Assembly (NCBI GenBank): GCA_050248995.1
Contig: JBFWRI010000001.1
Coordinates: 62,001 to 126,000 of the forward strand
Length of the DNA stretch: 64,000 nucleotides
Origin: JBFWRI01 sp050248995
Lineage (GTDB): Bacteria; Pseudomonadota; Alphaproteobacteria; JAIXQD01
Direction of reading: 5' to 3'
Below, piece after piece: positions 8,701 through 15,811 of the stretch. The notes below the pieces were generated by a model. It worked only from the letters and a program-made list of their open reading frames with translations, was not told where the DNA came from and searched no databases. Within the stretch, counting starts at the first letter, position 1; every line of letters starts with the position of its first letter. The position numbers and the translations under genes are program-made.

Positions 8701-11700
8701 GCCGGCTTCGGTCGAGATATCCTTCAGGCCCTTTACCGTGTGCTGCAGGTCGTCGGATACACGAATAAGAAGTGTGGCGATGTTGTCGGCTTCCGACTTC
8801 ACGTTCGTCAGGTTGGCGTCGCCCACCGTGCGCAGGTTGGCCATGCGCGTCGTCAGGTCTTGTGTCACCTTATCAAGAGCGACGATCATGTTTTCCGATT
8901 CATCGACCAGCTGCGAACGCATGCTGGTGGCCTGCTTTTCCAGCTGGCCCATCGTCGCTTCGGTGGCCTTCAGCTGGTCGGCGGCTTTTTGCAGCTGGCC
9001 GAAGACGGCATCCGATTTGTCTTGTAGCAGGTTGGCAGCGTCGGTGAACGCGGTGATCGCCGTGCGGCCCGATTGCGTCAGGTTGCCGGTTGTGTCGGCA
9101 AGACGCGTGTTGACGGCTTCCAGCTCGGCCACCGTTGTCTGGCGTGCAGCCACGGCCTGTTCGGCGGCGGCGCTGAGCGCTGTCGTCATCGCCTGCAGTT
9201 GTTGCAGGCCGTCGCGTGTGGCGCCGATCATGCGGTCGTTGGCGAACATTGTCTTTTCGCCTTCTTCGCGCAGGTTGTTGAACGTGCCGTCCAGCGCTTC
9301 ATTGACCTTCATCAGTTCGTTGCGCAGGGCGTTCAGGCCCGTTTGCAGTGTTTCGGCCGAAGCGATGCCCGAACCCATCTTGCCGGTGATATCGTCCAGC
9401 ACGGTTTCCGAAACCTTGGCGATGGTGTTCAGTTCGTGGGCGTGTTCGCCGAACGCTTCCGATGCGCCGCGCACGTTTTCCACGGCCTGCTGCGTGATGC
9501 TGCCCAGCGACAGCGCCTGGCGCTGCATGAATTCCAGCATCTTTTCCAGATCGGCCTTCAGCACCTGTAGTTTTTCTTGCTGCGCGCGGCCGCTGTTGTT
9601 GATACGGCCTTCCACTTCGTTCAGCGAACTGGTCTGCGCGAAAATCTTGTCGGCGGCGGCGCCGCTGCTGCGCATCAGCTCGACGTGCGCACCCTGCGCC
9701 AGTTCCAGCTGCTTCTGCAGTTCCTTGAAGGTGTCGGCGAACGCGCGCGACTGGTCTTCGACGAACGAGGCCCAACGGGTGTTTTCCTGCGCCAGCTTTT
9801 GGCCGAATTGCGTGGCCTGTGCTGACAGTGTTTCAACCGTGGTGGTGGCCAGTTCGGCCGCCTTGTCGGCTTCACGTTGCAGCATGGGCTGCAGCTCGGT
9901 GGTCTTAGCGGCAAACACATCCAGCATGCCGCCCATCTTCTCGCAGCTGCCCTGCAACTGTTGCATCAGGGTCGACAGCGTGCTTTCGCTTTCTTCCTTG
10001 ATCGCATTATAGGTGCGTTCGAATTTCTGCAGTGACGCTTCAACGTAATCGGTCTGGTCAGCGGCCAGTTCACCGGCTTGCTCCAGCTTGTTCAGGGCGC
10101 TGCTGGCCACGCTTTCCAGCGCCGTAAACTGGCGGCTGGCGGCGTTGGCAACGTCGTTCAGGCGCACCAGCGCGGTATCGGTCGTGCTGCCGACGCCAAC
10201 GCGCACGGTTTCCAGGCGGTCGATCATCTGCTGCAGCGTGGCAACAAGCGCCGAAGCGTCGTCCTTCACGTTGCGGCTGGTGTTGCCGACATGGTCGGAT
10301 ACGTTGGCCAGCACTTCGACCTGTGCCGACATCTTTTCGTCAAGGAACGTCAGGGTGTCGCCGCAACGGGTGGCCAGCGACTGCAGGTCGGTGGCGGCGC
10401 TGTTCAGACGCTTCGCTGCGCCTTCGTATGTGGCAATGGCGGCGTTGAAGTTTTCGGCAACCGTTTCCGCCTGCGCTTCGGCCTTGGCAGAGATGCTTTC
10501 ATAGCTGCTCAGGCTTTCGCTGGTCGTGCGCTGCAGTTCGCCAATTGCGTGTTCAACGCGCGACTTCATGGCGGTCGCAACCTGCAGGCTGGCTTCTTCG
10601 AAGTTGTCGACACTGTCGGCGGCAAGGCGGTGCAGGTCTTGTACCGCGCGCTGGCCATCGCTGATGGCGGCTTCGGTGCGGGCCTTCATCGTTTCGCCGA
10701 TACGCAGGCTGGCTTCTTCAAACGCGCCCAGTGTTTCTTCGGTCACGTTCTTCAGGTCGCTGGTCGTGCGCTGTGCATCGTCAACAATAACGCTGACGCG
10801 GGCCTTCATCGCCTCAGCGACACGGATGCCGGCTTCTTCGTAATTGTTGATGCTGTCGGCGGTGGTCTGGTGCAGGTCGCTGACGACGGTCTGCAGGCGC
10901 ATCTGGGCGCTGCCGGCGCTTTCGGCCAGCACATCGCTGGCGCGAGTCAGTGCGGTTGATTCCGCGCGCAGCTTATTGATGACGTCGGCGTACAGCGCGG
11001 CCACTTCGTCCTGGCCGGCGGCAAATTCGTGCGTCGTATCGCTGATCATACCGCTGATCTTGCTAGCGGTGACTTCCAGCGCCGTGGCGGCGTCTGACAG
11101 CGCAGCAACACGCTCGGTCAGATCGTCGGAAACCGACTGGCCGCTGCCGGCAAAACGTTCGGCGGTCTGGGTCATTAACTGCGCCATTTCCTCGACCATG
11201 CCCTTGGTGCTGCTGATGCGGCCCAGCATGGTGCTGCTGGCGCTGTCCAGCATTTCCGTCTGGCCGTGCAGCGTGGCCAGCAGGCGATCAGCTTCGTTGC
11301 GACCATCAACAGCCAGCTGCTTGAAGCCTTGCATCGCTTCGTTGACGGTCACCGCAGCTGCTTCAAGACTGCTGGCTGAAATCGTCGCTTCGTCGCGCAT
11401 CGAACGTTCGCGGGCGGCCATGCGATCGGTCACGTCTTCAACATGCTCGATACGCTCGTCGGCCATGCGGCCCACTTCATCCAGCGTTCCTGAAATTGCG
11501 GCCAGCAGGTCGGTCAGTCGCGCTTCGGTCGTGTCTGTCTGGCTGTTGACGGTTTCGCTGATGTCCTGCGTCTTTTGTACAATCATCGACAGCTGCGACT
11601 GGCCGGTCTCTACCAGCGTTGAAAGCTGTTGTGTCTGGCCGCGCATCGTGTTCAGCAGAATGTTGATATCCGTCGTGAAATGGTTCTGCGTCTGGCTCAG

Positions 11701-12240
11701 TTCGTCGCGTTCAAGGCGCATTGTGGCCAATGCATCTTCCGCAACGCGGTTGGTGGTTTCGCTGGTCTGGCGCAGCAAATTGAGCTGTTCAGCCAGTGCG
11801 TCGTTAAAGCGGCGAATGCGGTTTTCGGCAACGCCGCCCTGACCGGTAATCAAGGCCAGCTGCTTCAGCAGGGGTTCGGTTGCAGCTTCAACATCGTACG
11901 CGCGCTTCATGTACGCGAACATCATCCAAAGGATGGCGGCGGGGGCCAGCATCAGGCCGGTGACGGCAACAATCGCAGCCGCGCCGGTTGATTCAAGGAA
12001 CGCGGTGAAGCCGCCAGCCTTGATGACGTTGAAGCCGACGATACCGAACCATGCCAGCGTCGCGATGAAAGCGGCGAACGTCAGCCACGCACCCTTGGCG
12101 CTGCGGCGTGAACGGTTACGGAAAGAGGCGGGCGCTGCAGGAAGCGGACGAGGTCCCATCTGCGGTGGCATCTTTCGCTTCTGAGGATGCGGCGGCGCCG
12201 ATGCTTGCTTGGTCTCGTTCGGATTGGGTGCAGCAGCCAT
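5743..12240 (-). CDS. Giant two-TM coiled-coil protein (2165 aa), TipN-like architecture
   Basis: The largest gene in the window. The chosen start MAAAPNPNET is preceded by GTGAGGAAAAA; an upstream in-frame ATG at 12315 has poorer support. A basic Pro-rich N-terminus (residues 1-50) is followed by two membrane helices (about 51-72 and 85-110). About 2050 residues of almost uninterrupted Ala/Gln/Thr/Glu-rich helix follow, predicted cytoplasmic coiled coil. Residues 454-573 are three tandem 40-residue repeats. The plan of two N-terminal TMs plus a very long coiled coil resembles the Caulobacter polarity factor TipN and apolipoprotein-like or MCP-like coils, but no MCP signalling hairpin was recognised. 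A scaffold role at the pole or envelope is inference. The antisense frames over it are codon-bias shadows. Confidence 0.85.
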   Translation of the reverse strand: MAAAPNPNETKQASAPPHPQKRKMPPQMGPRPLPAAPASFRNRSRRSAKGAWLTFAAFIATLAWFGIVGFNVIKAGGFTAFLESTGAAAIVAVTGLMLAPAAILWMMFAYMKRAYDVEAATEPLLKQLALITGQGGVAENRIRRFNDALAEQLNLLRQTSETTNRVAEDALATMRLERDELSQTQNHFTTDINILLNTMRGQTQQLSTLVETGQSQLSMIVQKTQDISETVNSQTDTTEARLTDLLAAISGTLDEVGRMADERIEHVEDVTDRMAARERSMRDEATISASSLEAAAVTVNEAMQGFKQLAVDGRNEADRLLATLHGQTEMLDSASSTMLGRISSTKGMVEEMAQLMTQTAERFAGSGQSVSDDLTERVAALSDAATALEVTASKISGMISDTTHEFAAGQDEVAALYADVINKLRAESTALTRASDVLAESAGSAQMRLQTVVSDLHQTTADSINNYEEAGIRVAEAMKARVSVIVDDAQRTTSDLKNVTEETLGAFEEASLRIGETMKARTEAAISDGQRAVQDLHRLAADSVDNFEEASLQVATAMKSRVEHAIGELQRTTSESLSSYESISAKAEAQAETVAENFNAAIATYEGAAKRLNSAATDLQSLATRCGDTLTFLDEKMSAQVEVLANVSDHVGNTSRNVKDDASALVATLQQMIDRLETVRVGVGSTTDTALVRLNDVANAASRQFTALESVASSALNKLEQAGELAADQTDYVEASLQKFERTYNAIKEESESTLSTLMQQLQGSCEKMGGMLDVFAAKTTELQPMLQREADKAAELATTTVETLSAQATQFGQKLAQENTRWASFVEDQSRAFADTFKELQKQLELAQGAHVELMRSSGAAADKIFAQTSSLNEVEGRINNSGRAQQEKLQVLKADLEKMLEFMQRQALSLGSITQQAVENVRGASEAFGEHAHELNTIAKVSETVLDDITGKMGSGIASAETLQTGLNALRNELMKVNEALDGTFNNLREEGEKTMFANDRMIGATRDGLQQLQAMTTALSAAAEQAVAARQTTVAELEAVNTRLADTTGNLTQSGRTAITAFTDAANLLQDKSDAVFGQLQKAADQLKATEATMGQLEKQATSMRSQLVDESENMIVALDKVTQDLTTRMANLRTVGDANLTNVKSEADNIATLLIRVSDDLQHTVKGLKDISTEAGSTLDDFGGHITNQVQSLHIAQDQLLKLCDGAVTGEGQLRTIAQELSSTTDQTRLELDAMIGMLQTKHETLAGQQSDVFAKLGETLNLLEKASNKLAGTGSDALEMATAVQARFVTVADYADKTVTEKAQGLALAASNAEQAMQNYATIAGSSTAAFAQQGQTMGTLVQNLRADLDATEERLASLADKITATSVASGAATQESVNRLQNAVTAMLQEFGKVGGAAEEATREIVGQTAAIRSEADAYGAGAREAAQQAASAFDVVRTQARETQVMLAGEVQKTLGELAEAEAKYHSMASMLGQSENLARTALSSLTHTFTDILETATRSLDQLKGEFETTALSAAGTLNQSQDVMAEKSHAFATLTEKLTGIVEALGGKSSTALASLQDLCSLMDTAQGRAAHMADTATLRLSELASTVEQRQQQLGISAEETTAKLTKASQDVLREVGGLVEQTLKADTQARTVAATITQAVQDAAQATGQFERDAERLSLNAQQAARTAEKATQMMQMGSDTAIKMLDESRSKLQDTSESVITTLEAETNRFRAATSLTEAQMERFAETVSAKAMDFLQVSENLAHQGQRLETQITHFAGTTLSAIERLQSAQTSAGSMTDDVVGKVENATDALADNIVRLDDHARNTAQTLEQTGRTVMTQATTLQQQAQLAEAQVTAVKDAIEELKGSASSLRGDIAGETEALTLALAKALAELESAGDTLHRQSQQTQQAVMQMNQTLTTSTRDLSEVTGHYQREQEQIRTNAQTVLADTARVLGEFYGFKNHMTSQVDDLAAQMAGIASNAEERMRKLSTHLQTIVGDIVSADTTLAKKLDTFGGDHQKLRSDVEKSVQLMATASGRLREVSSNAYAEIEDLTSRMANLRHAAGSEVSNQVTHLRNMVESASVLLHDLGKQLEGQTRTVETAHTDLVKRAGNVGDQTRNALGQLQALLQKLEDAKLSAGAVAEATTGKLASVLQQIESLDAKEDDTAEKVG
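10522..10881 (-). repeat. Three tandem 40-residue coiled-coil repeats
   Basis: Within the giant gene, three consecutive 120-base units encode 40 residues each. They share the pattern xDLxxxxxxSxxxxEEAxxxxxxxMKxR, with FEEASL or YEEAGI at the centre and QR near the end. No gaps separate them, which points to recent tandem duplication inside the coil. Confidence 0.85.
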
Positions 12241-12401
12241 TTTTTCCTCACATAAAAGCGTGAAACCAGGGTTATGATCTGGTGCAGGTATGTATCTGAA
12301 AACACCCCGAAACACCAGCTTGTTAATAATTTGGTAACCATGACCCTAGCAACTGATTCCGGCGGATGCCAAACAATTTGTTACTTGCTGGTAACGAAGT
12401 C

Positions 12402-12410
12402 TGTGGATAA
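12402..12410 (-). promoter_or_regulatory. Perfect DnaA-box 9-mer
   Basis: TGTGGATAA, i.e. TTATCCACA on the minus strand, in the AT-rich gap between the giant gene and a small membrane protein gene. It is a single copy, and about one chance match is expected in a stretch this long, so function is uncertain. Confidence 0.25.
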
Positions 12411-12491
12411 TGCGATTATCTAATAAATCGTAGTTTTTTGCCGTATCCGCATGAACTGGACGCTAACCCCTTCTGTGCTAGGCTTTAACCA

Positions 12492-12767
12492 ATGCGGAAA
12501 CTGCGCCGTCTCATTGGTTGTCTCGGAATCGCCTTTCTGGTGATGGGTTTCTATGCCCTGATTAATGCCTTGCTGGCGGTTGCCAATGGCTACCCCTTCG
12601 ACCTCGCATCCGTCCAGCAGCTGTTGACCGATGCAGGCGATGGTGAGCTTCCGCTGGGCGAGGTTGCCCACTGGCCGGCATTCTTCACGTTCACGATTCC
12701 GGGTATCGTTCTCACATGGTGGGGCTTGAAGATGCTTCCGCCAAAACCGAAGTTCCGCCGCGGCTAA
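12492..12767 (+). CDS. Small two-TM membrane protein, 91 aa
   Basis: Not recognised. Two hydrophobic helices (about residues 7-30, LIGCLGIAFLVMGFYALINALLAV, shown only in part by its core LGIAFLVMGFYALI; and about 62-80, FFTFTIPGIVLTWWGLKML) flank a polar loop, and the protein ends in a basic tail KPKFRRG. It lies divergent from the giant coiled-coil gene. Its stop overlaps the stop of the convergent hydrolase gene by 4 bases. Confidence 0.65.
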   Translation: MRKLRRLIGCLGIAFLVMGFYALINALLAVANGYPFDLASVQQLLTDAGDGELPLGEVAHWPAFFTFTIPGIVLTWWGLKMLPPKPKFRRG

Positions 12768-13516
12768 ACTTTTTCCGCCGGGCCGATTACTTTTTCGCGC
12801 ACGTTATTCACCACCTGCCAGATCAGTTCCAGATCCTGCGGACGCGATAAAGCGTGGCCGCCATCCTTTATCACATGCACGGTAATATCGTCGCAATCGG
12901 TCATCTTCTTCGCTATCTTGAAAGCCATCTTCCACGGCACGGCTTTATCAAGTTGGCCCTGCACAAATGCCGCCGATCCGCTCCAGCCGGTGATATGATT
13001 GTCCAGCACGAAATGCTTTTTGGCATCCTGAATGAATGGCGTGTGGATGCTCGGATAATCTTCAACGTCCTTGATGATGCCGGCATCAGCATATGTCTTG
13101 GTAAAATCAGGAGATGCCGCAACGCCAATAAAACCAGCCACTTTTTCAGGGTGCAGCTGCAGCAGGCGCAGCCCCACCCAGCCACCCATGGATGACCCAA
13201 TCAGGATAACCTTGTCGTCGGTCAGCTGGCGCAGCACTTCGCATGCGTCTTCAAGATGGTTGCTCATGGTCTGGTTTTTGAATGCGTCGTCACCCTTACC
13301 GACAAAGCGGTGATTGAAGCGGATCAGGCGATAGCCCCAGGCCTCGCACTGTTCTTTCAGGTATGTCGCCTTGTTGCCGTTGATGTCGCTGGCATAGCCG
13401 CACAGCCATACGAACGTCGGGCCCTGGCCTTCGGTGATTTCAACGTCCAGATCGCCGCCGTTGTTCGGCAGCGGAATTTTCAGGGCGCGGGTGGAAGCGG
13501 GGCCGAACAGCATCAT
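12764..13516 (-). CDS. Alpha/beta hydrolase
   Basis: 250 residues with the nucleophile elbow GSSMGGW (Ser at about 109), the oxyanion-side motif VWLCGYASD near the N-terminus and the catalytic His in KDGGHALSRP near the C-terminus. This is a serine esterase/thioesterase-like fold resembling ABHD10-type enzymes. There is no signal peptide. The ATG overlaps the TGA of the upstream EEP gene (ATGA), so the pair forms an operon. The substrate is unknown. Confidence 0.87.
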   Translation of the reverse strand: MMLFGPASTRALKIPLPNNGGDLDVEITEGQGPTFVWLCGYASDINGNKATYLKEQCEAWGYRLIRFNHRFVGKGDDAFKNQTMSNHLEDACEVLRQLTDDKVILIGSSMGGWVGLRLLQLHPEKVAGFIGVAASPDFTKTYADAGIIKDVEDYPSIHTPFIQDAKKHFVLDNHITGWSGSAAFVQGQLDKAVPWKMAFKIAKKMTDCDDITVHVIKDGGHALSRPQDLELIWQVVNNVREKVIGPAEKV

Positions 13517-14277
13517 TCAATCTCCGCGAACAGGGCCAGATGGTCGGAACAATATTCCTCGGGCTTGTCGGCGGCGCGGAACGACTTTGCCTTCAACCCC
13601 TTGCTGATCATGATGTAATCACACACATGTGCCGGCAATGTCACGAACGCCGGCCGCGACGTTTTCAGGCCGTTTTGTGTGCCAAGGTCGGTCCATGCAG
13701 AGGCCAGCATGTGCATAGGCTTCGATGTGGGCAGCAAATTTGTATCGCCGCAAAATACAATTTCGCCCCCCAGTTTTGCAGCGTGGTCCAGAATCACCTG
13801 CGCGTGGTTTTCAAGGCGTGGTGTCCCGTCTTTCCCCCGGTTATCAGCGCCCCCGTCCACAAAACCGTGCAGGTTCAGGATTGTGAATGGTCGTGGTGCT
13901 TCAACGCGTGCACATTGCAGCAGCGTCTGCCAGTTCCGCATGACAGGATCTTCCGTATCGCCGGGTGTATGACCATGGTCAAGAAACAGCGTGTGGCAAT
14001 CGCCAAGCGGAAAACGACTCATGATCAGTTGGCCTTCGTGGACCGTCTTACCGACGCAAGTCATGGTCACTTGTGGCGTAAACATGGTATGGGCATAGTC
14101 CGGACAGCGCTGCTTCAAATCCTCAAGAAAGTGGTAATGGCGCACATGTCCTTCGGGTGAACTGGTGACTTCCTGCATACAGATGATGTCGGGCCGGTTG
14201 TCGGCGATCAGTTTTAAAACTGTCCACATCAGCGCACCGGCATGAACGTTCAGCTGCATGATTTTGATGGATGACAT
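13513..14277 (-). CDS. Endonuclease/exonuclease/phosphatase (EEP) family protein
   Basis: 254 residues with the metal-dependent EEP fold. IMQLNVHAG (Asn), DIICMQEV (metal-binding Glu), NLHGF, GDTNLLP (Asp/Asn pair) and the C-terminal CSDHLALF (Asp-His) are in the family order. The family includes DNA/RNA nucleases, sphingomyelinases and inositol phosphatases, and nothing here distinguishes them. It is the first gene of a two-gene operon with the hydrolase. Confidence 0.85.
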   Translation of the reverse strand: MSSIKIMQLNVHAGALMWTVLKLIADNRPDIICMQEVTSSPEGHVRHYHFLEDLKQRCPDYAHTMFTPQVTMTCVGKTVHEGQLIMSRFPLGDCHTLFLDHGHTPGDTEDPVMRNWQTLLQCARVEAPRPFTILNLHGFVDGGADNRGKDGTPRLENHAQVILDHAAKLGGEIVFCGDTNLLPTSKPMHMLASAWTDLGTQNGLKTSRPAFVTLPAHVCDYIMISKGLKAKSFRAADKPEEYCSDHLALFAEIE

Positions 14278-14307
14278 TCAAGCCCTCTTGTGGGATAGCA
14301 ATAAACC

Positions 14308-15453
14308 ATGATGCCACCGAACCGGCAACCGATTGTGCTGCAGCTGATTCCCGAACTGGAAACCGGCGGGGCTGAACGTGGCTGTGTGGATATGGCGGCG
14401 GCCATACAGGCAGCCGGGGGGCGGGCGCTGGTTGTGTCGGCTGGCGGTAAAATGGTGCCTGAAATCGAGGCGGCAGGAGCCGCACACTTCGTGTGGCCGC
14501 AGATCAAATCGAAGAACCCGTTTAAAATTTTCGCTTCGGCATGGAAGTTAAAAGCGCTGATCCGTGCCGAGAATGTGCAGGTTATCCATGCCCGCAGCCG
14601 CGCGCCGGCATGGGCCGGGTGGCTGGCGGCCCGCTGGACGGGCCGACCGTTCATGACGACATTCCACTCCACTTATAATTTCAAGTCGGCTCCCAAGCGT
14701 TTCTATAACAGCGTCATGACGCGTGGCCGGCGCGTGATCGCCATTTCCGATTTTATCCGCCAGCATGTGCTGAAACATTATAGCAATGTCGATGCAAAGG
14801 ATGTGCGCCTCATCCATCGCGGTATTGATGTCGCAAAGTTTGATCCCGCCGCTGTGTCTGCCGACCGTGTTGCAGCGCTGAAAGCCAAATGGGGCGTGCC
14901 GGCTGACAAGCAGATTATCCTGTTGCCGGGTCGCCTGACGCGCTGGAAAGGCCAGCTTGTTCTGATCAAGGCGATCGCCCAACTTGCACCCGACCGCTGC
15001 GTGGCGGTGATGGTCGGCAGCGATCAGGGACGTGACGGATATCGTGAAAGCCTTGAACAGCAGGTCATCAAGCGGCGCATTCAGGCCCGCGTTTTCATGC
15101 CGGGTGATTGCAGCGACATGCCGGCCGCGTATGCTGCTGCCGACATCGTTGTATCGGCATCGATCGAGCCCGAGGCGTTTGGCCGTGTGATTGTCGAAGC
15201 GCAGGCTATGGGCAAGCCGGTTGTTGTCAGTGATCTTGGTGCGGTGGCTGAAACGGCTGGCGCCACGGGCTTCGGCTGGATCGTGCCGCCGGGCGATGAC
15301 GAGGCCCTGGCTGCGGCCGTGCGCCAGATCTGGGCCCTGCCGCCGGAAGAACATGCCCGTCGTGCCGCTGCCGCCCGTCAATATATCCTGCAGCATTATA
15401 CAAAAGAGAAAATGTGCGCCGATACGCTTGCGGTCTACCGCGAGCTCATCTAG
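14308..15453 (+). CDS. Glycosyltransferase family 4
   Basis: 381 residues, GT-B fold, retaining. The N-terminal acceptor domain begins VLQLIPELETGGAERG, typical of GT4. The C-terminal donor domain has ILLPGRLTRWKG and the EX7E motif E289...E297 (PEAFGRVIVEAQAMGKP). It probably transfers a sugar from a nucleotide donor during LPS or capsule assembly. No signal peptide or TM is present; a peripheral membrane location is usual. It stands divergent from the EEP gene and is followed after 9 bases by a small unknown gene. Confidence 0.9.
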   Translation: MMPPNRQPIVLQLIPELETGGAERGCVDMAAAIQAAGGRALVVSAGGKMVPEIEAAGAAHFVWPQIKSKNPFKIFASAWKLKALIRAENVQVIHARSRAPAWAGWLAARWTGRPFMTTFHSTYNFKSAPKRFYNSVMTRGRRVIAISDFIRQHVLKHYSNVDAKDVRLIHRGIDVAKFDPAAVSADRVAALKAKWGVPADKQIILLPGRLTRWKGQLVLIKAIAQLAPDRCVAVMVGSDQGRDGYRESLEQQVIKRRIQARVFMPGDCSDMPAAYAAADIVVSASIEPEAFGRVIVEAQAMGKPVVVSDLGAVAETAGATGFGWIVPPGDDEALAAAVRQIWALPPEEHARRAAAARQYILQHYTKEKMCADTLAVYRELI

Positions 15454-15462
15454 GTTGAGTGC

Positions 15463-15735
15463 ATGAGTAATCCAATCAATCCCACCGAAGCCGCTGCCCA
15501 TGCAAGTCAGGCACTGACTGACTGGACCATGGGCGTTCTGGAACGTGCCGCTGAACAGGCCGAGCAGTATGCCGGCGCTTTCACCCCGATCCCGGCAGAC
15601 CAGCTGGATACCGTGTCACCTGCACTCAGCGCCGAGATCAAGGAAATGAACAGTGACCCGCTGTTCCGGCGCTATGCGCAGGATGCAGCTGCTGTTTCCC
15701 AAGCGCTGTTCGGCACGAAAACCGGCCCCCGCTAA
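15463..15735 (+). CDS. Hypothetical protein, 90 aa
   Basis: Not recognised. A small, mostly helical soluble protein (MSNPINPTEAAAHASQAL; C-terminus FGTKTGPR). It follows the GT4 gene by 9 bases and precedes the ABC exporter by 76, so it may be co-transcribed with the glycosyltransferase. Its composition matches the core genes. Confidence 0.55.
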   Translation: MSNPINPTEAAAHASQALTDWTMGVLERAAEQAEQYAGAFTPIPADQLDTVSPALSAEIKEMNSDPLFRRYAQDAAAVSQALFGTKTGPR

Positions 15736-15811
15736 AGCGTCAGTGCAGCGCAGCATGGCGGGCCTGTAAAGCCACTTGTACCCTTTGCCGTTATTGCCCT
15801 AGCATTATCGC

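Noticed and set aside
5539..12184. Long plus-strand open frames (up to 676 and 502 codons) opposite the giant coiled-coil gene
   Set aside because: They are antisense to a strongly supported gene, show low-complexity Cys/Ser/Arg or Gln/Ala-rich sequence produced by its codon bias, and lack RBSs and domains.
13540..14160. Plus-strand frame opposite the EEP gene
   Set aside because: The EEP gene has all catalytic motifs; the antisense product is Cys/His-rich noise.
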